Shown: piece by piece, positions 37,256 to 46,989 of the stretch
How the letters are laid out: each line of letters starts with the position of its first letter
Position numbering within the stretch: position 1 is the stretch's first letter
Assembly (NCBI GenBank): GCA_965194505.1
Contig: OZ239144.1
Coordinates: 186,001-250,000, forward strand
DNA from: Hahnella aquatica
Lineage (GTDB): Bacteria > Pseudomonadota > Gammaproteobacteria > Burkholderiales > Burkholderiaceae_A
Reading direction: 5' to 3'
Length of the DNA stretch: 64,000 bases
Program-made: the position numbers and the translations under genes
Notes under the pieces: model-generated
Database searches by the model: none
What the model saw: only the letters and a program-made list of their open reading frames with translations
What the model was told of the DNA's origin: nothing

Positions 37256-38404
37256 ATGACTCCGCGTATACCCCAAGCCCCAAAACCCCGAAGGAGTCCA
37301 TCCACCGTGGTGGTGGGGTTGTCAGGCGGGGTTGACTCTGCCGTGAGTGCCTGGCTGCTGAAAGAACAGGGCCACCGGGTGATCGGCATCTTCATGAAGA
37401 ACTGGGAAGACGACGACCAGGACGAGTACTGCTCGACCCGGCAAGACTTTCTCGATGCTGCGGCCGTGGCCGACACCCTCGGCATTGAATTGCAGGCCGT
37501 GAATTTTGCTGCGGAATACAAAGACCGTGTTTTTGCCGAGTTCCTTCGGGAATACGCGGCCGGCCGCACCCCCAATCCAGATGTCTTGTGCAATGCCGAA
37601 ATCAAGTTCAAGGCCTTTTTGGACCACGCCGTGGCCCAGGGGGCCGATGCCATCGCCACGGGTCATTACGCCCGCGTGCGGCGATTAGAGGGCGGTGAGG
37701 TGCAGCTTTTGCGGGGGATCGACCCAGCCAAGGACCAGAGCTACTTTTTGCACCGCCTCACCCATGACCAGCTTCAGCGGGTCATCTTTCCCGTTGGGGA
37801 CCTGCGCAAGACGGAGGTTCGCCGGATCGCCACAGAGATTGGCCTGCCCAATGCCAAGAAGAAGGACTCCACCGGCATTTGTTTCATTGGCGAGCGGCCA
37901 TTCCGGGCTTTTCTGAACCAATACCTGCCAACCCAGCCCGGGCCGATTGTCACGACCGAAGGGCTCAACGTGGGTCGGCACCAGGGCCTTGCGTTCTACA
38001 CCCTGGGGCAGCGCAAGGGGCTGGGCATTGGGGGCATAAAGAAAAAGGGCTTTCAGAGCGCAGAGGGCCAGGGCTGGTTTGTGGCCCAAAAAGACCTCTC
38101 AGCCAATACTCTGGTGGTCACCCAGGATCATGACCACCCCTTGCTCATGGCCAAGGGGCTCGCCACAACAGACGCCTGCTGGGTGAGTGGTCGTGCGCCC
38201 CAGCCCGGCCAGGCGATGGGCTTCAAGACGCGGTATCGGCAGCCGGATGCAGCGGGGCGATTCTTGGGCGCAAAAGGGAGTGGGTTTGAGGTGGCCTTCG
38301 ACGCACCCCAGTGGGCGGTGACGCCTGGGCAGTCGGTCGTGGCTTACGACGGGGAGGTGTGCCTGGGCGGGGGGATTATTGAGCGGGCGACCGGGGTGAC
38401 TTGA
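37256..38404 (+). CDS. mnmA: tRNA-specific 2-thiouridylase
   Basis: Adds sulfur to C2 of wobble uridine 34 in tRNA-Lys, Glu and Gln. The 382-aa protein has the PP-loop VVGLSGGVDSAVSAWLL (about residues 20-36), KNWEDDDQDEYCS, the catalytic Cys pair in NPDVLCN and DSTGICFIG, and YTLGQRKGLGIGG. The frame is open far upstream through antisense pntAA sequence, but ATG 37256 is chosen because similarity begins just after it. No clear ribosome site precedes it. Confidence 0.95.
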   Translation: MTPRIPQAPKPRRSPSTVVVGLSGGVDSAVSAWLLKEQGHRVIGIFMKNWEDDDQDEYCSTRQDFLDAAAVADTLGIELQAVNFAAEYKDRVFAEFLREYAAGRTPNPDVLCNAEIKFKAFLDHAVAQGADAIATGHYARVRRLEGGEVQLLRGIDPAKDQSYFLHRLTHDQLQRVIFPVGDLRKTEVRRIATEIGLPNAKKKDSTGICFIGERPFRAFLNQYLPTQPGPIVTTEGLNVGRHQGLAFYTLGQRKGLGIGGIKKKGFQSAEGQGWFVAQKDLSANTLVVTQDHDHPLLMAKGLATTDACWVSGRAPQPGQAMGFKTRYRQPDAAGRFLGAKGSGFEVAFDAPQWAVTPGQSVVAYDGEVCLGGGIIERATGVT

Positions 38405-38427
38405 TCGGACTCGGCGGAGTTGGGATC

Positions 38428-38453
38428 GCCCCGCCTCACGGACGGGGTTTTTT
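38428..38453 (+). terminator. mnmA terminator
   Basis: CCCCG (38429-38433) pairs with CGGGG (38443-38447), extended inward by CC/GG past a bulged A around a TCAC loop, and is followed by six T. It lies about 25 bp after mnmA. Confidence 0.88.
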
Positions 38454-38474
38454 AGGGCGGGAGAACTGCCTAGA

Positions 38475-39077
38475 CTACGCCTTGGTCGTCTGGAACGAGG
38501 GCCGCTCCATCATGCGGGTGTAGAAGTCCAGCAGGTTGGGGTAGGCCTGCTTCCAGGTATTCTCGGGAAATCGCAGCTCCAGGTAGCCCAGCGCCACGCC
38601 GCAGGCAATGTCTGCCAATGAAAAGCCTTTGTCATTCATCCAGGGGCTCTTGCCGAGCGTCTGGCTCATCATGGCGAGTGCGCCGTCCACTTTGGCGGCT
38701 TGGCGGTTGAGCCATTCCTGGCTCACGGCCTCGGGGGGGTGGAACTTCTTCTCGAGCATGATCGCAATGGCAGCGTCGCACAGGCCATCCGCGAGGGCCT
38801 CCAGGGTGCGCACCGCTGTTCGTTCCCGGTTGCCCTGTGGAATGAGCCGAATGGTGGGCGCCCGGGAGTCTAGGTACTCCACGATCACTCGGGAATCGAA
38901 GACCACGCCGTCATCGAGCACCAGGGCCGGAATCTTCCCCAAGGGGTTTTGCTGGGCGATCTTGGTGTCTGGCGACCAGACATCTTCTTTCACAAACTCG
39001 CACTCCAGCTTTTTCTCAATGGCCACAATGCGCACCTTGCGGGCGTATGGGCTGGTGATGGAACCGATGATTTTCAT
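38475..39077 (-). CDS. Glutathione S-transferase family protein
   Basis: A 200-aa protein with an N-terminal thioredoxin-fold domain (MKIIGSITSPYARKVRIVAIEKKL, NPLGKIPALVLDDG, DSRVIVEYLD) and an alpha-helical C-terminal domain (FSLADIACGVALGYLELR). A Ser at position 9 aligns with the usual catalytic Ser/Cys. It probably conjugates or reduces electrophiles with glutathione; the substrate is unknown. The start is ATG 39077; longer upstream readings overlap the purB promoter region. Confidence 0.9.
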   Translation of the reverse strand: MKIIGSITSPYARKVRIVAIEKKLECEFVKEDVWSPDTKIAQQNPLGKIPALVLDDGVVFDSRVIVEYLDSRAPTIRLIPQGNRERTAVRTLEALADGLCDAAIAIMLEKKFHPPEAVSQEWLNRQAAKVDGALAMMSQTLGKSPWMNDKGFSLADIACGVALGYLELRFPENTWKQAYPNLLDFYTRMMERPSFQTTKA

Positions 39078-39158
39078 GGGCGGCGGGAAAACATTTAGGA
39101 GGCCGAAGTATACCGCCCGGCCTCGGGGCAAATCCATGCTGGCGTGTAACATTTGGTG

Positions 39159-40550
39159 ATGGATTCCTTGCACGCCCTTTCCCCCCTGGATGGCCGCTAC
39201 GCGAGCCGTTTAGACCCCCTCCGCCCCCTGCTCTCAGAAGCCGGTTTCATGCACCGGCGGGTGCAGGTGGAGGTGGCTTGGCTCGTTGGCCTCTCCGACC
39301 TCGGCATGGCCGAATTGCCGGCTTTTTCCACAGCTGCAAGAGAGGCGTTGCAGGGTTGGGTGGATGCCTTTTCGCTCGAAGACGCGGCCCGCATCAAGGC
39401 GATCGAGGCTGTGACCAACCACGATGTGAAGGCGGTGGAGTACTTCTTGAAGGAGAAGGCCACTGCGAGTGGGTCTGAGGAGCTCGTGAAGGCGACCGAG
39501 TTCATTCATTTCTGCTGCACCTCAGAAGACATCAACAACACCTCCCATGCCCTCATGCTTCGGGAAGCACGCGAGCAGGTGTTGCGGCCAGCCATACAGG
39601 CGCTCATCGACAAGTTGGCCCAGATGATTGAGACCACGGCAGACCAGCCCATGCTCTCACGCACCCATGGGCAGACGGCATCCCCCACCACCCTGGGCAA
39701 GGAATTGGCAAACGTTCGGGCTCGGCTGCGGGGCGCCCGAGACAAGTTCCTGGCGGTTACGCCGCTGGCCAAGATGAACGGGGCCGTGGGCAACTACAAC
39801 GCGCACATGGCCGCGGCCCCGGAGGTGGACTGGCCAGCGTTCTCCAGGAAGGTGGCGGAGGGCCTGGGCCTCACCTTCAACCCGATGACCATTCAGATTG
39901 AGCCCCATGACTGGATCGCCGAGTACTGCGATGCCTTGGCGCGCATCAACACCATCCTCATCGATTACTGCCGAGACACCTGGGGTTATGTGTCTCTTGG
40001 CTACTTCAAGCAAAAGCTTAAGGCGGGCGAGGTGGGCTCGTCCACCATGCCGCACAAGGTCAACCCCATCGACTTTGAGAATGCGGAGGGCAACTTGGGC
40101 TTGGCCAACGCCCTGCTTGGGCATCTCTCCGAGAAGCTTCCCATCAGCCGCTGGCAGCGAGATCTCACAGACTCCACCGTGCTTAGGAATTTAGGGGTTG
40201 CACTCGGACACTCCCTCCTGGCCTTCGATGCGTGCTTGAGGGGGATGAACAAGCTCGAGGTAAACCCCGCTCGACTAAATGAAGACCTCGAGAACGCCTG
40301 GGAGGTGCTCGCGGAGCCGATTCAGTCGGTGATGCGGCGCTATGGGTTGCCCGAGCCCTATGAGCAGCTGAAGGAGTTGACGCGTGGGCAGGGGATGACG
40401 CAGGAGCGGATTCAAGCCTTTATCCAGGGGCTTGGGCTTCCATCGCAGGCGGCCCAGGCACTCCTGGCACTCACCCCGGCCACCTACATCGGAGATGCCA
40501 CGGGCCTGGCAAGGTACGAGCTGACACAGCCTTCCCAAAACGATCGCTAA
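39159..40550 (+). CDS. purB: Adenylosuccinate lyase
   Basis: Cleaves SAICAR and adenylosuccinate in purine synthesis. The 463-aa product starts MDSLHALSPLDGRYASRLDPL, has LSRTHGQTASPTTLGKE with the catalytic His and the fumarase/ASL signature GSSTMPHKVNPIDFENAEGN. Length matches the Escherichia coli-type PurB. TTG 39153 and GTG 39156 also precede in frame, but ATG 39159 is preferred. Divergent from the GST gene. Confidence 0.96.
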   Translation: MDSLHALSPLDGRYASRLDPLRPLLSEAGFMHRRVQVEVAWLVGLSDLGMAELPAFSTAAREALQGWVDAFSLEDAARIKAIEAVTNHDVKAVEYFLKEKATASGSEELVKATEFIHFCCTSEDINNTSHALMLREAREQVLRPAIQALIDKLAQMIETTADQPMLSRTHGQTASPTTLGKELANVRARLRGARDKFLAVTPLAKMNGAVGNYNAHMAAAPEVDWPAFSRKVAEGLGLTFNPMTIQIEPHDWIAEYCDALARINTILIDYCRDTWGYVSLGYFKQKLKAGEVGSSTMPHKVNPIDFENAEGNLGLANALLGHLSEKLPISRWQRDLTDSTVLRNLGVALGHSLLAFDACLRGMNKLEVNPARLNEDLENAWEVLAEPIQSVMRRYGLPEPYEQLKELTRGQGMTQERIQAFIQGLGLPSQAAQALLALTPATYIGDATGLARYELTQPSQNDR

Positions 40551-40595
40551 CGTTTGGTGCGCGGCTCACGGCAAGAGATACGGTGCAACGACACA

Positions 40596-40736
40596 GCCGA
40601 TGCCTACCTCTTGGCCTACCGCATTCGAAACGACGCAAATTCTTTGCGACTCGTGGGCCCAGCTGTGGATCGACGCCTGGGAGATGACCCCAGCGGACTG
40701 GCCATCGGTGTGAGGATGCGTTTGAGCTTCAACTGA
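40596..40736 (+). pseudogene. Possible 3' remnant of an outer-membrane porin gene
   Basis: The plus-strand frame ending at TGA 40736 reads ADAYLLAYRIRNDANSL, then DDPSGLAIGVRMRLSFN. This resembles the last two strands of Burkholderiales porins, where an ...LY.LAYRIRNDAN... strand is followed by ...SG.A.GVR..F. The upstream part is missing: purB ends at 40550 and nothing porin-like precedes. About 30 bp downstream, CTCATTCAATGTTTT (40769-40783) repeats the sequence just before the ribosome site of porin 2. Alternatively this is chance. Confidence 0.35.
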
Positions 40737-40796
40737 GGAAGCACAGCCTCCTCTTGCTTCTAGTGTTGCTCATTCAATGTTTTGCGCAGAAACTAA

Positions 40797-40810
40797 TACA
40801 ATGTATACAT
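40797..40810 (+). promoter_or_regulatory. Promoter -10 and palindromic operator of the toxin-antitoxin pair
   Basis: TACAAT (40797-40802) overlaps the perfect palindrome ATGTATACAT (40801-40810), 24 bp before the antitoxin start. Ribbon-helix-helix antitoxins usually autoregulate at such palindromes. No convincing -35 is seen. Confidence 0.5.
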
Positions 40811-40833
40811 CCAAATCTTTCGAGGAGCCGCTC

Positions 40834-41070
40834 ATGGAAAGTGCCGTGCTTACTTTACGGGTCGATGCCAAAACAAAGACCAAGCTGGATAAACTAGCCG
40901 AAGCCACCAAGCGCTCAAAGTCTTTTCTTGCGGCCGAAGCGATCGAGCGCTATCTGGAAGTGGAGGCCTGGCAGATCAAAGAGATCAAACAAGCCATCAA
41001 AGATGCCGATGCGGGTGACTTCGTGAGCGATACGGAGTTTGCCAAGATCGTTAAGAAGTATGCGGGTTAG
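40834..41070 (+). CDS. CopG/ParD-like ribbon-helix-helix antitoxin
   Basis: A 78-aa protein. MESAVLTLRVDAKTKTKLDKLAEATKRSKSFL is the ribbon-helix-helix DNA-binding fold; the rest (EAIERYLEVEAWQIKEIKQAI...FAKIVKKYAG) is the toxin-binding tail. ATG 40834 follows GAGGAG; an in-frame ATG at 40777 overlaps the operator and is less likely. It probably neutralises the downstream toxin and represses the operon. The coding region overlaps the toxin gene by 11 bp. Confidence 0.9.
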   Translation: MESAVLTLRVDAKTKTKLDKLAEATKRSKSFLAAEAIERYLEVEAWQIKEIKQAIKDADAGDFVSDTEFAKIVKKYAG

Positions 41071-41344
41071 GTGGCTGACCAGGGCGACCAAGGCCTTGAT
41101 CGTGGCCCACGATTACATCGCCAAAGACAATCCCAAGGCGGCACGAGAGTTCTTCCGCCATGTGATAGCCAACGCAGAACTGCTGGCGCAACACCCGCAA
41201 ACAGGTCGCCCAGGTCGAGTGCCAAGCACTCGCGAGCTGGTGTTGGTCAAGTACCCCTACATCATTCCTTATCGCGTGAAGAGTGAGGAGGTCCAGATCC
41301 TTCACGTGTTTCACAGCTCGCGTGTCTGGCCCAGCAGCTTCTGA
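41060..41344 (+). CDS. RelE/ParE-family toxin
   Basis: A 94-aa protein, MRVRWLTRATKALIVAHDYIAKDNPKAAREFF...ELVLVKYPYIIPYRVKSEEVQILHVFHSSRVWP. It matches the ParE/RelE fold; the VHDYIAKDNP and PYIIPYRV...ILHVFHSSR pattern is typical of ParE-type plasmid-stabilisation proteins. ParE toxins poison DNA gyrase, RelE types cut mRNA; this cannot be decided here. The start lies inside the antitoxin gene. Confidence 0.92.
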   Translation: MRVRWLTRATKALIVAHDYIAKDNPKAAREFFRHVIANAELLAQHPQTGRPGRVPSTRELVLVKYPYIIPYRVKSEEVQILHVFHSSRVWPSSF

Positions 41345-41379
41345 GTTGTTCTTCCTAAGTTCACCTTGTAGGTGTCTCG

Positions 41380-42315
41380 TTACGGAACAATCACCTCATC
41401 TTTGCTCTTTACCGGCTTGATCAAGTCTTCGCGCTTGATGCCCAGCCACAGGGTGATCGGCGCCATCACGAAGATGGATGAGTAGATTCCGAACACGATG
41501 CCAATCGTGAGCGCCAGGGCGAAACCATGAAGCACCGGGCCGCCGAAGATCAGCATGGCGAGCACCATGGTCTCGGTGGTGCCGTGGGTAATGATGGTGC
41601 GGCTCATCGTGCGGGTGATGGCGTTGTCGATGACCTCTTGCACGCTTACCTTGCGCATGCGGCGGAAGTTCTCGCGAATTCGGTCGGCGACCACCACGCT
41701 CTCGTTCACGGAGTAGCCCAGCACCGCCAGAATGGCCGCGAGCACTGAGAGTGAAAACTCCCACTGGAAGGCTGCGAAAAAGCCAAGGATGATCACCACA
41801 TCGTGCAAGTTCGCCACAATCGCCGCCACCGCGAACTTCCACTCAAACCGAATGGCGAGATAAATCATGATGCCCACAATCACGAAGATCAGGGCAATTA
41901 CGCCATCAATGGCGAGTTCCTCACCCACCTGCGGCCCCACGAACTCCACCCGCCGCAATTCCACGGGGTTGTTGGGCTCCAGACCCTTGAGGCTGTTAAA
42001 AACCTCCTCGGCCTGAGCATTGCTGTTTTCGCCTCGCAGGGGCAGCCGAATGAGCAGGTCTCGTGAACTGCCAAAGTTCTGCACCTGGGCGTCCGCATAG
42101 CCCATGGCCTGAACGGCGTCTCGCACCTTCTCGAGTGGTGCGGCCTGGGCATAAGACACCTCCACCACGGTGCCGCCGGTGAACTCGATGCTGAAGGCCA
42201 GCCCCCGCACAGCGATGAACACGACTGCCGCCACAAACATAAGACCAGAGATCACATTCAAGACCACCGCATGCCGCATGAAGGGAATGGTCTGCTTGAG
42301 GCGGAAGAATTCCAT
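41380..42315 (-). CDS. secF: Protein translocase subunit SecF
   Basis: A 311-aa inner-membrane protein that, with SecD, uses the proton gradient to help complete Sec export. It has the FRLKQTIPFMRHAVVLN N-terminus, SIEFTGGTVVEVSY in the periplasmic domain, and LGYSVNESVVVADRIRENFR and TRTMSRTIITHGTT in the membrane core. Length is normal. It starts 9 bp after secD. Confidence 0.97.
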   Translation of the reverse strand: MEFFRLKQTIPFMRHAVVLNVISGLMFVAAVVFIAVRGLAFSIEFTGGTVVEVSYAQAAPLEKVRDAVQAMGYADAQVQNFGSSRDLLIRLPLRGENSNAQAEEVFNSLKGLEPNNPVELRRVEFVGPQVGEELAIDGVIALIFVIVGIMIYLAIRFEWKFAVAAIVANLHDVVIILGFFAAFQWEFSLSVLAAILAVLGYSVNESVVVADRIRENFRRMRKVSVQEVIDNAITRTMSRTIITHGTTETMVLAMLIFGGPVLHGFALALTIGIVFGIYSSIFVMAPITLWLGIKREDLIKPVKSKDEVIVP

Positions 42316-42324
42316 GGCCTGTTC

Positions 42325-44175
42325 CTAGCCCACCGAGAGGCGGGCCAATTTCTTACGCCCACCGTAATAGAGGTTCACCAAACCTCGGCTGAAGAACACG
42401 GCCGAGAACATGGAGGTGAGGATGCCCAGCACGTGCACCACGGCAAAGCCGCGCACGGGGCCCGAACCAAAGACCAAGAGCGCAACGCCGGCAATGAGGG
42501 TGGTGATGTTCGAATCCAGAATGGTGGCCCAGGCCTTGTCGTAGCCGGTGGCAATGGCCGCCTGCGGGGTGGCGCCCTCGCGAATCTCTTCCCGCACCCG
42601 CTCATTGATGAGGACATTGGCATCGATGGCCATGCCCAGGGTGAGGGCCATGGCAGCGATGCCGGGCAGGGTGAGGGTGGCCTGCAATAGCGAGAGCAGC
42701 GCAAACAAAAGCACCAGGTTGAGCGTGAGGGCCAGCACCGACACCACCCCAAAGAGGGAGTAGTACACCGCCATGAAGATGGCAATGACCACGAAGCCCC
42801 AGAGCGTGGCGTTAAAGCCCTTGGCAATGTTGTCTGCGCCAAGGCTTGGGCCAATGAGGCGCTCTTCAATGATTTCCATGGGCGCGGCAAGCGAACCGGC
42901 CCGCAGCAGCAGGGCGGTCTCGGCAGCCTCAATGCTCGTCATGCGGCCAGAGATCTGCACCCGTCCACCGGGAATTTCCCCCCGAATGACCGGCGCGGTG
43001 ATGACCTCGCCCTGGCCCTTTTCCACCAGCACAATGGCCATGCGATTGCCGATGTTCTCGCGGGTGACATCTCGAAAGATGCGGGCGCCCTTGCCATCTA
43101 GCGTGAGGTGCACGGCCGGCTCGGATGCATTCTGCGAATCGAAGCCTGCCTGGGCATCGGTGAGGTTCTCACCCGTGAGAATCACATCTTTCTTCAGCAT
43201 CAAGGGCAGGCCACCGCGCTCGGTGTAGACCTCAAGCCCTGCCGGTACCCGGCCAGCCTCGAGCGCACTCAAGGCATCCGGGCTGTCATCCACCATCCGA
43301 ATCTCAAGCGTTGCAGTGCGGCCGAGAATGTCCTTGGCCTTGGCGGTGTCTTGTACGCCCGGCAGTTGCACAACGATGCGGTCTGCGCCCTGCTGCTGCA
43401 CGATGGGCTCGGCCACCCCAAGCTCATTGATGCGGTTGGAAAGGGTGCTGATGTTTTGCTTGAGAGCAGTTTCTTGAACAACGGTGGCTGCTGCAGGCTG
43501 AAGGCTGCCGCGCAGCAGGAGGTCTGCTCCAGCGGCAGCGGGCTGCCAAGCCATCTCGCTCAAGGTGTTGGTGAGGAGCTCCACGGCCGCTGCGCGGTTG
43601 GCCTCATCCCGAAAGAGAATATCCACGTGGTCGCCACTGCGGCTGATGCCGTTGTGCCGAATGCGCTTGTCTCGCAGCAGGGTGCGGGCCTCGCCCGCCA
43701 CGGCATCCAGCCGCTTGCCCAGGGCGGCCTTCATGTCCACTTCCAGAAGGAAATGCACCCCGCCGCGCAGATCCAGCCCCAGGTACATGGGCAGGGCATG
43801 CAGGGCCGAGAGCCATTGGGGCGAGGCCGACACCAGGTTCAGTGCCACCACATAAGGCCCGTTTGGGACGCCCCCGTTCACCGCCTTCTCAATGGCGTCT
43901 TTGGCCTTTAATTGCAGGTCGGTGTTGTCGAAGCGCGCGCGCACGGTATTGCCCGTGTTGTTGGCCTCCCAGACCACGCCCTTGTGGGCCACGCCAGCGG
44001 CCTCCAGGGCAGCCTCGACCTGGTCGGCCACACGGGGCTCCACCTTCAGGGTGGCCCGCGCCGTAGATACCTGCACGGCCGGGTTCTCACCAAAAAGGTT
44101 GGGCAGGCTGTAGAGCAGGCCAAAGGCCAGAGCCAGGCCCATGATGACGAGCCGCCACCAGGCGATGCGGTTCAT
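42325..44175 (-). CDS. secD: Protein translocase subunit SecD
   Basis: A 616-aa protein with one N-terminal helix, a large periplasmic P1 region and five C-terminal helices. Landmarks are LGLDLRGGVHFLLEVD, RINELGVAEPIVQQQGADRIVVQLPGVQD, GRMTSIEAAETALLLRAGSLAAP and MAIDANVLINERVREE, whose membrane Asp is needed for proton use. Normal length. It lies 15 bp after yajC. Confidence 0.97.
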   Translation of the reverse strand: MNRIAWWRLVIMGLALAFGLLYSLPNLFGENPAVQVSTARATLKVEPRVADQVEAALEAAGVAHKGVVWEANNTGNTVRARFDNTDLQLKAKDAIEKAVNGGVPNGPYVVALNLVSASPQWLSALHALPMYLGLDLRGGVHFLLEVDMKAALGKRLDAVAGEARTLLRDKRIRHNGISRSGDHVDILFRDEANRAAAVELLTNTLSEMAWQPAAAGADLLLRGSLQPAAATVVQETALKQNISTLSNRINELGVAEPIVQQQGADRIVVQLPGVQDTAKAKDILGRTATLEIRMVDDSPDALSALEAGRVPAGLEVYTERGGLPLMLKKDVILTGENLTDAQAGFDSQNASEPAVHLTLDGKGARIFRDVTRENIGNRMAIVLVEKGQGEVITAPVIRGEIPGGRVQISGRMTSIEAAETALLLRAGSLAAPMEIIEERLIGPSLGADNIAKGFNATLWGFVVIAIFMAVYYSLFGVVSVLALTLNLVLLFALLSLLQATLTLPGIAAMALTLGMAIDANVLINERVREEIREGATPQAAIATGYDKAWATILDSNITTLIAGVALLVFGSGPVRGFAVVHVLGILTSMFSAVFFSRGLVNLYYGGRKKLARLSVG

Positions 44176-44190
44176 GCGGGTGTGTGCGTC

Positions 44191-44526
44191 TTAGGTGATG
44201 GTCTTGATGGTGCCCTTGGGCAGCAGGGTCTGCACGGCCTGGCGCTGCATGACCATCTGCACAGCCTTCTCGCCGCCGGCCACTTCGAGTGTGATGTAGC
44301 TGGTGTCGACGTCCGTCACCTTGCCAACAATGCCCGCCGCCGTGACGATCTCGTCGCCCTTCTGCAGGCCTTCGACGAGCATCTTGTGCTCCTTCGCCCG
44401 CTTCATCTGGGGGCGAATCATCAAGAAATACAGCACCACGAACATCAGGATGAGCGGCAAAAAGCCCATCAGGGAATCTTGGCCGGCTGCGGGTGCGGCC
44501 TGGGCGAATGCGGGGGAGATCAACAC
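44191..44526 (-). CDS. yajC: Sec translocon accessory protein YajC
   Basis: A 111-aa single-pass membrane protein, FLPLILMFVVLYFLMIRPQMKRAKEHKMLVEGL, followed by the GDEIVTAAGIVGKVTDV domain. It associates with SecDF. The first gene of yajC-secD-secF and divergent from tgt over 86 bp, whereas in many Proteobacteria queA-tgt-yajC-secD-secF run the same way. Confidence 0.96.
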   Translation of the reverse strand: MLISPAFAQAAPAAGQDSLMGFLPLILMFVVLYFLMIRPQMKRAKEHKMLVEGLQKGDEIVTAAGIVGKVTDVDTSYITLEVAGGEKAVQMVMQRQAVQTLLPKGTIKTIT

Positions 44527-44612
44527 GTCAACACTCCGGGGTGGTTAAGGGGCTTTGCCAACCAGGTTGAGCCGGTTGGTGCGTTCAGACCATGAGTATA
44601 GAGTAGGGCCCC

Positions 44613-45797
<1,185 letters not shown>

Positions 45798-45801
45798 TTG
45801 G

Positions 45802-45817
45802 GGCCCGCGCGCGGGCC
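45802..45817. terminator. GC-rich palindrome between tgt and queA stops
   Basis: The 16-bp perfect palindrome GGCCCGCGCGCGGGCC begins 4 bp after tgt and is followed by TCGCTTTC. It is a weak candidate for a terminator in the tail-to-tail gap between tgt and queA. Confidence 0.45.
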
Positions 45818-45864
45818 TCGCTTTCAATGCTTCTGACGAGGCTTGCACGTTGGTTCCTCTCTGC

Positions 45865-46989
45865 TTAGCTGCGCTCCAAGAACATGGCGTCGCCATAACT
45901 GAAGAACCGATAGCGTTGCGCAATCGCATGGGCGTAGGCCGCCTGGATGCGGTCGTAGCCCGCGAAGGCACTCACCAGCATGAGAAGTGTGGACTTGGGA
46001 AGGTGGAAGTTGGTGATCAGCGCATCCACCGCTTGGAATTGATAGCCCGGGGTGATGAAGAGGTCTGTCTCCCATTGGGCGGCCTGCAATTGGGGGCCTC
46101 TGGCGGCTGCAGACTCGAGCGTACGCAGGCTAGTGGTGCCCACCGCAATGATTCGCCGGCCGGCTGCTTTGGCTTGGCTGATCTTCTCGGCGGTTTCTTG
46201 GGTCATGGCGCACCACTCGCTGTGCATGCGGTGCTCATTGAGATTTTCCGAGCGCACTGGCGAGAAGGTGCCACTACCCACATGCAGGGTGACGCGGGTG
46301 GTCTCCACGCCCATCTTTTCGAGGGCCGCGAGCATGGCCTCGTCAAAGTGCAGGCCCGCGGTGGGTGCAGCCACCGAGCCCGGATGCTGGGCATAGACCG
46401 TCTGATAGCGGCTGCTGTCCTGCGCCGTGGGCTCATGAGTGATGTAGGGCGGCAGTGGCAACTCGCCGTGTGAGTCGAGCACTTCAAAGACGGGCGCTTT
46501 GAAGTCCACTCGGAAGCGATCGTCGTGCTCGGGGTCTCGGCCAATCACCCTCACGGCATGGTCGGGCACCGACGCCTTCTTTAGCAGCAACGAGGAATCT
46601 GCTGCAGGCTTCTTGCTTGCCCGCAGCATGACCAAGGCCGTCGTGGCATCCAGCACTCGCTCGACCAGAATCTCCACGGCGCCACCGGTGTCTTTCACAG
46701 CGTGCAGCCGGGCCGGGATGACCTTGGAATCGTTGAATACAAGCAGGTCGCCTGCCCGCAAAAGGCTTGGAAGGTCGGTGAAGTGGAGGTCCTTGAGGCC
46801 CGCACTTTCTGCTGTGTCTCCAACGGGTTCGGCCGGCACCACTGATCCAATGATTCGGCCTGCGCTTGGCGCAGTGGCGGTAGCGGGCACCACCAGCAGG
46901 CGACTGGCCGAGCGCTCTGCAGCCGGTGACTGAGCAATCAGCTCCGGTGGCAGGTGATAGTCGAAGTCAGAGAGGCGAAATTGATGCAT
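45865..46989 (-). CDS. queA: S-adenosylmethionine:tRNA ribosyltransferase-isomerase
   Basis: Forms epoxyqueuosine from preQ1-tRNA using the ribosyl part of SAM. The 374-aa protein begins MHQFRLSDFDYHLPPELIAQ, and has GDLLVFNDSKVIPARL, PLPPYI, YQTVYAQHPGSVAAPTAGLHF and TLHVGSGTFSPV. It is about 20-30 residues longer than usual through an Ala/Pro/Val-rich insert (about residues 34-62) between RLLVV and LHFTDLP. Its ATG shares a CATG with the divergent ligase-like gene. It is convergent with tgt although both act in queuosine synthesis. Confidence 0.95.
   Translation of the reverse strand: MHQFRLSDFDYHLPPELIAQSPAAERSASRLLVVPATATAPSAGRIIGSVVPAEPVGDTAESAGLKDLHFTDLPSLLRAGDLLVFNDSKVIPARLHAVKDTGGAVEILVERVLDATTALVMLRASKKPAADSSLLLKKASVPDHAVRVIGRDPEHDDRFRVDFKAPVFEVLDSHGELPLPPYITHEPTAQDSSRYQTVYAQHPGSVAAPTAGLHFDEAMLAALEKMGVETTRVTLHVGSGTFSPVRSENLNEHRMHSEWCAMTQETAEKISQAKAAGRRIIAVGTTSLRTLESAAARGPQLQAAQWETDLFITPGYQFQAVDALITNFHLPKSTLLMLVSAFAGYDRIQAAYAHAIAQRYRFFSYGDAMFLERS

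Noticed and set aside
36077..38404. A 775-codon plus-strand open frame
   Set aside because: Only the part from 37256 is real (mnmA). The upstream 390 codons are antisense to pntAA, His/Gly-rich and without family features.
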